Assembly: GCA_949358305.1 (NCBI GenBank)
Contig: OX442314.1
Location: 13,137,060-13,201,059 of the forward strand
DNA length: 64,000 bases
Source of the DNA: Strigamia acuminata
Lineage: Eukaryota; Arthropoda; Chilopoda; Geophilomorpha; Linotaeniidae
Reading direction: 5' to 3'
Shown here piece by piece: positions 23,213-32,600 of this stretch. The notes under the pieces are model-generated. The model ran no database searches. It had not been told where the DNA came from and saw only the letters and a program-made list of their open reading frames with translations. How positions within the stretch are numbered: the stretch's first letter is position 1; the number at the start of each line of letters is the position of its first letter. The position numbers and the translations under genes were made by a program.

Positions 23213-24379
23213 GTAAGGAAAAGTGAAAAATGTGCACTTTTTTATTTATTTATTTTTATTATTATTATTTTTAATTATTGATGTTGTTTTGTATGGGTAT
23301 GTTGTTGTTAGCTGAGCGACGGTATGTTATGTTTATTGTAAATGAGGCGAACGATGAACGGATGCTTGTCGCTATCATTGATTGATTTTCAATTTCCAAA
23401 GGGAGATTAATGCCTTACTTGTTTGTTGCCAGGGAAGCCTCTATTTTATCTTGGTTTAATTAATATTATTGATTATAGTGTACTGCGAAGAAGGGTTTAA
23501 TTAAATGTCTTTTCTATTTTTGTGAAGTTTGATGATGGAGAAAAATTGTTGTTGAGGTATGTTTGTCGAGGTTTACAATACGGCGCATTCAATTTGCGCC
23601 TTGAAAAGGATTTTTTTTTTTATTTATTGCGGAATGTGTGTCTTTTGGTTGACGAGTTATAATTTATTTAAAGGTAGGTCTAGTAGAGAATTTTAGATTT
23701 TTAAATTATAGTTTTTCACTATTTTATCTGTTTAATTATTTATTTATTCAGACAGTGATCTCGTTTTTAGATGGTAATAATCCGGTTATCAACAACAGGA
23801 TTTTCTTGTTGTTTAATCTTGGGTTATGAACATCTTCAATTTTCTCATCTTTTTATGGCGTGCTTGGGCATTGTTTGATTTCTTCTATAAAATCTGCCAC
23901 ATTAAAAATACTAATAAATTATTGTCGTGACCCCAGAAACTATAATGTATAAAATCGAGTATTTTCGAAGTTTTTTATTTAAGGTACCAATTGCTAACTT
24001 GAATTAAATTGGTGAATGCCGGTTGTTTACTTAACCAATTAGTTTTTAACTGATGATAGTAAGATCACGTGATGTATTTTTCTTGTGGTAAGCTTTTTGG
24101 GACTGTTATCAATGTGTGGAAAACTTTTGGTTCCACGAAAAAACAACGATAACTTCAATTTTGAGCATCTAAAGACTGTTTACAAAAACGTGTGACAAAC
24201 TCACATTGCCTAGTGACCTGTCTGCAGCCCTATTCGCCACAAGAGGACGTAGATTGATAATCTGGTGGTTATTTTTCGAACCAATCTTGACTGATGAGTT
24301 TGGTCCGGGTACAGTTTCTGATCCAGTTTTGCTTTCAGTTTTGGCTTTTGTTCCAGTCACTGTTAAAGCCATGGAAAAT

Positions 24380-24740
24380 CTAGGAAGATCAACTACAGAC
24401 TTCACATTTAGACTGTAATGCGATTCTGTCTTGTGATTGTGGTGCCATCCGGCGCAAGATGACGTTATTTTGCGAGCAAAATGGCGGACAACAGACATCC
24501 CGCATTTACATTTTTGGTGGGTGTTATAACTATAGTTCAATTTTATTTAAAGTTTGATTTAAAAATGATGTCTAAAAATATAATAAATACTATTCGAGCA
24601 TTAATTTTAAATCAAACGTTAAATAAAATTTAACTATAGTTATAACATCCACCATTTGCCCACAAAAAGTTTTAACAATGCGGGACAACTTGGATTTCAA
24701 AAAAATGGCGGATGTGAAGTCTTGTAGTTGATCGTCCTAG
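24380..24740. mobile_element. 360-bp foldback element
   Basis: Two nested sets of inverted arms. Outer arms at 24380-24409 and 24711-24740 share gatcaactac and acttcaca segments. Inner arms at 24515-24560 and 24609-24654 are strongly matched (tgttataactatagtt on the left, aactatagttataaca on the right). Both sides carry aaaatggcgg between the arm sets. The structure fits a degenerate foldback or MITE. It is non-coding; the 123-codon minus-strand frame over it is incidental. Confidence 0.65.
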
Positions 24741-25109
24741 GTATAATCAATGGGAGCTTGTTACAAGTTTTAGTAAACAGAGTTAATACTCTTTGTACAG
24801 TATTATCCTGAAAGCGAACGTAAAAGTAAAATTCTCAGTGCTGTGCTGCCCTTATAAAATATCGCGCAATGTAGCTTCCTTTTGACATCTATTTTATTAG
24901 TCATTTGAAGTTTATAAGTGCAAAATTTAAGATTATAATTTTTTTTACAGAATAAGTGTGCATCGTGAATGACATAACTTATTCTGATAGATCATGATGA
25001 AAAATAAATTGAGTCGGACGTCAATATTCTCAGAGATATCTGTGGTTGAACATCGCAAATTAACATGGATGACATGTTCAGCATAAAATTCATTCCTAAT
25101 AAAGGGGGC

Positions 25110-25289
25110 TAGTGAACCATTTTATAATAAAATACAATTAAAATTATATCAATTTAAATGATCATAGTAATCACAAAAATAAATAAAAATAAAAACTACT
25201 TCTCCTGGTGGTAGTATACAGTCTAGAGTTAGAAGTAATGAGGCTCAGCCAATGGGAGAAAGGACTCTTTTGGATTGAACACGAGTATA
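25110..25289 (-). mobile_element. TATA-ended MITE family, copy B (truncated)
   Basis: One arm and part of the interior of the family described for copies A and C-F. Read on the minus strand it starts tatactcgtgttcaatcc, then passes the shared sequence cccattggctgagcc and accaccaggagaagtag, and stays homologous to copy A through ttgtattttattataaaatg near 25113-25135. The other arm is missing. Confidence 0.7.
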
Positions 25290-26379
25290 GGACCTTTAAA
25301 GGTGATTCTCATTTGCACACACTCTTTTATCAAATCATTTTTTTTAACAAGCGAAAAAAAAATTATTTTCTTTATGGGCGTAATTGATTTTTTTTCTTTT
25401 TCTATTACACATTGTGATGATGATAATGATGATATCTCGGCGCATTTTTTCACCAAGGAATGAAATTAGACGCTGTACTGTTGTCTTATCTTTAATCTTG
25501 ATTGCAATTTCGTCTTAACTTTTTATGATGAGTTTGAGCGACTTTTGAATTTCAGACAGGATATTTTTGGCTAGAATTTACATGACACGAAAAATTGTGG
25601 TGGAAAATGAAATAAAAAAAAGGGGAAAAAAGGAAAATGAAATTAGAGGCTGCAAGGAGTGTAAAAAGGAAAATAAAGAACTTTTTCATGCTTTTCAGCA
25701 ATACATGGAAATATGGACAATATTCTATATAAATTTTTTTTTTTTGCAAGAAAAATGTGATAAAAAAAAATTGAAGATACAAAAGGCGAAAAAAATTCAG
25801 TTTCAAGTCACTCAACTGGCAGCAGCTGTGGCACAGAGAAAAGCAATGTGTTTCAAATTTAAAGAAGAGGAAATGGAAAAAAAAATTGACGTCAAGTTTT
25901 TCCATTCAAATAGTAAATTTTGCCAGAATTGGATTGGCTCTTTTCTGTACTTGTCTTGAAAGCAGTTGTATTCTTACCATCACTTTAATCTATCATGGGA
26001 CCACAGAGGTAAAAATAAGAATAAAAATACAAGTATTGGTATTTACTTAGCAAACTTTTGACAAGGCACGCTGGTTGATGTTTTAGAACAGACGTGCATC
26101 GTAATATTAAGAGATAAAGTATTTCAATTAAATACTCAAAATTGGCTGGTGTCTTGGGGATGTTGTGTCAATATTTCTCAAAGCTTAGAATGAATATTTT
26201 ACCACTTTTTAAAAAATGCTTTTTAATATTTATAAATAAGTAGATTAACTCTTTGAGCAAGACTGGAAATGTAAGTTACATGAGGCGATAATATAATTCA
26301 GGTTATATCAATAGAGAATGAGAAAAATTATAGTTGCCATAAATACTCTCTAATATAACACGAGTTTTCGATACAACAG

Positions 26380-27088
26380 TAGGCGCATTCGAAAAGTAAT
26401 TTGCACTAAACGACCAGTGCAACTGGTAGTGTAAATGTCAAGTTAAACGACCCAATTTTCGAGTTTCAAAATAAATTTCTGTGTAAAATTCAGTGTAAAT
26501 ATTAAATTAGTCCAAATAATACCATAACCATAGTCATTATTGTTGTTGTTTACTCTAAAAAGACAGAAGATTATAAAAACATGCTTATAAAATGTAAATT
26601 GATTTTAATTATTTTTATTATTAATATTTATTTAAGAACGGGAATCGGCTGAACATCCGCCTCAATCGCACAAATGCGGCCGAACACCGGCCGCATTAGA
26701 TCGCACAAACGCGGCCGAACGTCGGTCGAACGTCGGCCGCATTCGATCGTACAAATGCGGCCGAACGTCGGCCGCATTCGATCGCACAAATGCGTTCGAA
26801 CATCGGCCGCATTTGATTGCAAGAATGCGGCTAATAACTGCTACAAAATTGTTCTTACGATGGAAATCGTTCCAACCGATCTAACGAAAATCCAAGATGG
26901 CTGCCAGCAAGACCCGATTTGAACGAGAAAACTCGTTGCACGGAGATTTTAAACGTAAACGTGGCGTACAGGCCGTTTCCGTTTAACCAGTTTACACGAC
27001 ATTTACACGAATTAATTCGTGTAAATGTCGTGTGAAAACGAGTGTAAACACGTTTACACTCGTTTTAATGACTTTTCGAATGCGCCTA
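26380..27088. mobile_element. hAT-like element with GCGC ends
   Basis: Ends are taggcgcattcgaaaagt (26380) and acttttcgaatgcgccta (ending 27088), perfect inverts over 18 bp. The interior holds a 35-bp minisatellite (26665-26831) and a unit with aagatggctgcc, followed by a right part rich in gtttacac. No transposase is visible. No target duplication is recognisable, perhaps because a related second copy abuts the right end. Confidence 0.7.
26665..26831. repeat. 35-bp GC-rich minisatellite
   Basis: Units begin atcgcacaaatgcggccgaa and end cggccgcattcg. Most are 35 bp; the second is 46 bp through an internal 11-bp duplication. Four full units and a partial fifth give an island of CpG in AT-rich DNA. 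It produces overlapping chance frames on both strands. Confidence 0.85.
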
Positions 27089-27109
27089 GTGTCTAAATTT
27101 TAGACTAGT

Positions 27110-27558
27110 ATGAAATTTTAGACGAAAAGCCTCGTTTTTGAATGCAATTGATTGTTTTCTGCATATACAAACGATTGTTTAACTGCCAAACTGCCAAATC
27201 ATTCCAGACATCTTCCTGCTGCAAGTCGCATGCATGTATTTTTTATTCGAAATTATTATTTTCTCTGTTTTTTCTGCTGTTTACAGTCCTAATAATTATT
27301 ATAGTGAAGATTAATATTGTTTTTTACTCCAAAACAGTAATAACTGCTACAAAATTGTACCTAGATGTCCGATCTAACCAAAATCTAAGATGGCGGCCAA
27401 AATGTGCGATTTGAATGAGAAAACTTGTTACACGGAAATTTAAACGACTTATTTAGGTCGTTTATTTTCAGCCCGTTTAAACCCATTTAAACGAGCCTCG
27501 TTTAAAAGTTTGTTCAAATGGGTTTAAATGATTGTTAATGTGTTTTTGAATGCGCCTA
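27110..27558. mobile_element. Second, diverged copy of the hAT-like element
   Basis: Shares with the preceding element the run from gctacaaaattgt through a diverged gatcta segment, aagatggcggcc (matching aagatggctgcc) and a gatttgaa...gagaaaact stretch, then ends tttttgaatgcgccta at 27558. The left end is not clear, so this is probably a truncated copy lying side by side with the first in the same orientation. Confidence 0.55.
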
Positions 27559-27837
27559 ATGTTTCCGTTACAACTCGGGTCTGAATAACCATTATCTAAA
27601 TTGAACTATGAATCAAGGATAACAGACACGTATCCGTGTGTTAGTTCTTATTGATTCATTGTTCTGTGTGCTGATTGGATGACAGCAATCATGTGTCATG
27701 CATTGCTTGCCAACTAAGATGTTTATTACCTGTTGTCATCCCAGAATACAGTGCAGCCATATATTACATGGCGCCATCAGTGGCAAACGCACTGAACATG
27801 TGGATACTTGTCCATGTTATCCTGATTGAACAATCGA

Positions 27838-27965
27838 CTGAATTCAATTTTTAATTGAACAAACTGACTAAAATAAATGCCTCAATTGATCAAAAAGAGT
27901 GTAAAAAAAATTGCGGTGGAAATCTGGATTTTGTTATTAGAAGACCCGCGGTCTATTAGAGTGTT
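27838..27965. repeat. Short copy of the 32-bp minisatellite family
   Basis: About two units of the repeat expanded at 47373-47800 (gactaaaataaatgc then tcaattgatcaaaa). A following flank (27928-27965) resembles the flank after the long array (cgcgg, then a ctat-agag run and tttac), so both arrays belong to one dispersed repeat. Confidence 0.6.
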
Positions 27966-29033
27966 TACATAATTAAAATGAAAGTATTAAAATGATGTCC
28001 ACTTAACATTGACGGATGGTTGACGCCTTCTAGGAGTCATGCGTTTCTCGAACTTTGAAGAAACTTGCAATAGAATAAATAAAAGAATGATCAATTTGAT
28101 TATCCTCAAATTGATATAGGTGTCTCGCTTTTTTGTTGAATGGTATTTTCTTACCCCTCTCAGCTGCTGATAATCGTTCTCACGATAATCTTCCAAAATG
28201 GCAAACCGAATTGGATTTCATGCGAATGTTTAGGGAATTTTTGAAAGCTTACGCTTGGGCTGTTATTTTTCCACAGTTGAGGGTTTGTGGCATCTTGTCT
28301 CGACTACAGGCTTACAGTCGTGTCATTGCGATGTTTGTTCAGTCACTTCAATCCATGGCGTCGTCGTCTTTCTCGAAATGGCTGCCACATGAGTTAGATG
28401 AGGAAGTCAAACTTCCAATTGCATAACATCAACAAATAAATGATGTATAACGACTACACCGCAGTATTCAAGCTGTGGTTTTCGATTCATTGGTTTTGGT
28501 TCAGACTGACTACAAAGTGAGAGAATTTTTCTCGCAACAGGAAGTGACACATCCCTGGAGACATGTGGGCTCAAACTCCCTGGTGTTTTGGCAACATCCT
28601 TTATGCTACGCACGACATGTAGATGATGACAACCAATTTATTAAATTTAATATTTAACAAACCGATGACCATATTCAGGAAAATTTCCATGTGCCTCAAA
28701 ATAAATTTTGAAGTCACAAAAATATACAAATGTTCTTAAAATATTTGGTTGGATTTATTTTACATAAAAAAATAAAATCTGCTGCAATAGTAATGCATTT
28801 ACGGTTCTTTTGCAACGGTGAATTTCCTAGGATGTACAGTACGGCAAGAACATGTCATCCACTTCAACTGAGTTGTCATGTGATTTTTCTACAGCCTGCA
28901 GCCTGGTATATTGATGCTAAATTCAAATTTTAAATTCAATTTTTTGCACACAAAAACAAATCTAAAATTTTTGTTTGAACACAAGTAAATAGTGTTTGTT
29001 GCACTTATTTGTGCACAGATGCCGATTTAGGCA

Positions 29034-29038
29034 TAAAT
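29034..29038. repeat. BEL target-site duplication, left
   Basis: TAAAT immediately before the 5' LTR; the same five bases follow the 3' LTR at 35399-35403. Confidence 0.85.
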
Positions 29039-29518
29039 TGTAAAAACTAGGGTTTTAGTGTATTTTAATTTTGTATTAAATTGGTGTTGGGAAATTTTGG
29101 GTTTTTACTGTAATCTGTTTTGATTGCCTTCTGCGAATTTTTTGAAGGGAAAACCCGAGTCTTTTGTTGTGATTCTAGAAGTGTCTAAATTTACACCAGA
29201 TGTGGTGACGTTTTCTATTGTTTAGAGTTTTTGACCTTTTTTTTGACTTTTTGTTCTCATTTTCTGAGAACTATTTATATTTGTATGTTTTGTTCTTGTT
29301 TCCAAGAACTAATTATTTCATGTATTTAACATCGTTTTTCAACGAAAATAAACCAGTACAAACTTTCACTTTACCCAAGCAGGACTGCTCTTGTTGAGCA
29401 GTTAGAATTTATTTGTATTCACACACTGAAAAAGAACTTAGAAATTTTCGAAACCTGAACCAACTGAATTTACATCAAAAAAGCGAACTTTTAACATTCA
29501 CAAACTGGGATTTTCACA
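29039..29518 (+). repeat. BEL/Pao 5' LTR
   Basis: 480 bp running from TGTAAAAACTAGGG to TTTTCACA, so it has the usual TG...CA ends. Identical to 34919-35398. A likely polyadenylation signal AATAAA lies at 29347-29352. Short inverted pieces ctcattttctgagaac and cttgtttccaagaac lie about 50 bp apart upstream of that signal. Confidence 0.96.
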
Positions 29519-29536
29519 TGGTGCCGAAACCCGGGA
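29519..29536 (+). promoter_or_regulatory. Primer-binding site for tRNA-Phe
   Basis: TGGTGCCGAAACCCGGGA directly follows the LTR. It complements the 3' end of animal tRNA-Phe (acceptor strand plus CCA) over 18 nt. The assignment uses the known tRNA-Phe acceptor sequence starting GCCGAAA. Confidence 0.85.
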
Positions 29537-29607
29537 AATTAATTTAACCCGGACCTGAAAAATTTGTGTCAAGAACGTGAGTGTTGAAAATTATTTTGAA
29601 CGTAAAA

Positions 29608-32600
29608 ATGGCCGAAATTTCGGAAATCGATAAGCTGAAGAGGAATCGCACGACCGCGAGAACGGCGTGCACCCGGCTGACCAACTCGACAGCCGGCTTG
29701 CTGGCAGAGGTGCCGGTCGATTTGAAGAAGTTGGCGCGACACAGAGCCCAACTACAAGCCAAAAAGGACATTTTGGCGGGACTGGACGAACGGATTGGAA
29801 ACCTGATCACCGACGACAATGAAGCCACGGCCGACCAAGAAACAGCGGACATCTACCAGGAACGCCTGATAGACCACATGGAGGACTTAGTGCAGCACGC
29901 GGACGAGATACGACGAGCCGAGGTGGGACAAGCGAACGAGGCGACAGCGGCCGCCAACCAAAAAAAACTGGAGGACGCGATCGCCGCCCAGATGCTGCTG
30001 AACCAACAGGCCATCACCGCTCAAATCGCCGCCCAGGTCCAAGTCCATTTGCCGCCACCAGCCGTGCCGCCACCGGTCAACGAGGAGCAGGATGCAGGTT
30101 CTATGAAATTACCCACTATTAATATGAACAAATATAACGGGGACCCGACCAAATGGTGCGACTTTTGGTCAAATTACGAAATTGGAATCGGGAGCAATAA
30201 GAGACTTACACCAAAGGCTAAACTGGTATATCTGAAAACATTTTTGGAGGGGCCGGCGGCCAGTGTTGTTGCTGGACTTAATCCAACCGATGAAAATTAT
30301 GAAACCGCCAAGGAACTTTTGAAAAATCGTTTTGGCAAGAAAAATGTCGTAATTAATGCCCATTTGCGCGCCATAGAAAGAGTGCCAGCGGTGAAAAAGA
30401 TTGGGGATTTGACGGCGCTCAGGAGGCTGTATGACGAGTGCGAGTTGCACGTGCGCAGCCTGGAGAACTTGGAAGTTGAAGTGGCCACATTTGGCGCTCT
30501 GTTGTGCCCAAAATTGATGGCCGCCGTGCCAGATTTTATCGCGATGGGATTCGCGCAGGGGGACAACGACGACGAGACTGACATTAAAGCTTTCCTCACT
30601 TATTTAAACAAGCAAATTGGGTTGAGGGAGCGAACGGCCGCCGCTAATGATTATAACAAAGAGTCAAATTTGGAGGAAAAGAAAACAAGCCGACCCACGT
30701 TTACAAAAAACACTGAATGGGTTAAAAAGAAAGTGACTCTGCCATCGGTCAACGCCCTCACCATCAGCACAAATGAGTGCATTTATTGCGAGGTCACCGA
30801 GCACGCGACGGAAGCCTGCCCACTGCCGCCCCACAAGAAAAGACGAAATTTGATGCGAGCGGGTCGATGTTTTTTGTGCTTTGATAAAGGGCATCGGGTG
30901 ACTAAATGCACGGCGAAAATAAAGTGTGAGAAATGCAAGCGGCGCCATCATACACAGCTCTGCGAGGACGACGACCCGGAGGAAATTAAAACAACAGCCG
31001 TGTGGAGTGCTAACAAAAATGAGTTGTATTTTCAGGTGCTGATGGTGGACGTTGAGTCGGATGAAAGGAAAAGGACGGTGCAATGCTTTTTCGACGGAGG
31101 AAGCCACCGGACGTTCATCACAGAGAAGTTATCAAAAGAACTGAATGCACAAGAGGTCGGGGAAGCTGTAATGAATATTGTGCCGTTTGGTCAACGGGAA
31201 CCGACGCCGACACAGCGCAAACAAGTTCGAGTAACTTTGTGCGCACGAGACGGGGAAAACAGTCGGATTGAGGTGCAAGCAATCGTGGTGCCGTGGATCA
31301 CCAGCTCCGTGGTCAAGAGAGCAGACGACAACATTCAAACAATGCTGAACAAACACGGAATTCGACTAAACATCGATCAGAACCAAGTCCGACACGGTGA
31401 CGTATCAATTTTGGTTGGGATAGACTATTTTTGGAAAATTGTGAACGGTCGTGTTGAGAGACTTGGGCCAGGATTGGTGGGACTTGAAACCATGTTTGGT
31501 TGGACCATTCACGGGTCAAACGAAGAAATTGACAGAAAAGAAAAAAATCTGATTATTCCAGTAAACTTGACTAAATATGAAGAAAGTTTAGATTTAAAAT
31601 TACAGAAATTTTGGGAGCTGGACACAATCGGAATCATGCACGAATCCACCACCGGAAGACAAGACGAAGATCTACAAGCACTCGAAGGATTCAAACGATC
31701 GTTAAAATGGAACGGCGTGCGGTACGAAGTGCGACTACCTTGGTTGGTCTCGAAGGACGAGTTGGAAGATAATTATAACATCGCCCTTCGTCGATTTTGG
31801 AATTTGGTTCGCAAATTCAAAAAAGATCCGAGTTTGTACGCCAAGTATCGCGAAGTAATCAACAGCCAAATAGCCGAGGGGATCGTGGAAGACGTGCCAA
31901 CAGGAAACACCAACAAAAACAGATGTTATTACCTGCCACACAGCCCCGTAGTTCGTGAGCAACGAGAGACGACGAAATTGCGTGTCGTTTGCGACGCTTC
32001 GTCACATGGCGCCAAAAACAAATCTTTAAATGACTGCTTATTCACTGGACCGAACCTGTTGCCTGAAATAATAAGAATGTTAATCCATTTCAGAACTTTC
32101 ATTTACGCCGCCATAGGGGACATAGTCAAGGCATTTCACCAGATCGGCATTCACATCGACGACAGGGACTGTTTGCGATTTTTTTGGTTGTGTGACGAGT
32201 GGGATGGAAAGGGACCGTTGAAGTTACGAATTTTGAGGCAGACTCGAGTATTGTTTGGAGCCACACCAAGCCCCTTCCTGTTGAACGCAACCATCCGCGA
32301 GCATCTAATGAAATACGTCGAGCAATATCCAGAAACGGTTCTGCAAGTATTGTTGCGATTTTATGTCGACGATTTTATCAACAGCAACCACGACGAGGCG
32401 ATACTGACGAAAACGTGTTACGAGGTCGCGGAGATATTAAAAGGGGCCAACATGGAACTCACGAAGTGGATGACAAACTCGAGTCAGGTGCGAGAAAGAA
32501 TGACACCGTCGGCGACAAACGACAAAACAATAACAAAGGTTTTGGGTCTAATTTGGGATATAAATTTGGACGTATTGTCACTCGAAATGAATGAACTTTT

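Noticed and set aside
24169-24540. 123-codon minus-strand frame
   Set aside because: It lies across the foldback element and shows no domain.
25552-25959. Open frames of 117-130 codons on both strands
   Set aside because: Composition is dominated by A- and T-runs giving K- and F-rich peptides; no domain.
28133-28426. 97-codon plus-strand frame
   Set aside because: No domain is recognised and its 3' part belongs to a repeated segment shared with 21918-21985.
29581-29607. GTG start for gag-pol
   Set aside because: A eukaryotic element is expected to use the ATG at 29608, which has a good context.
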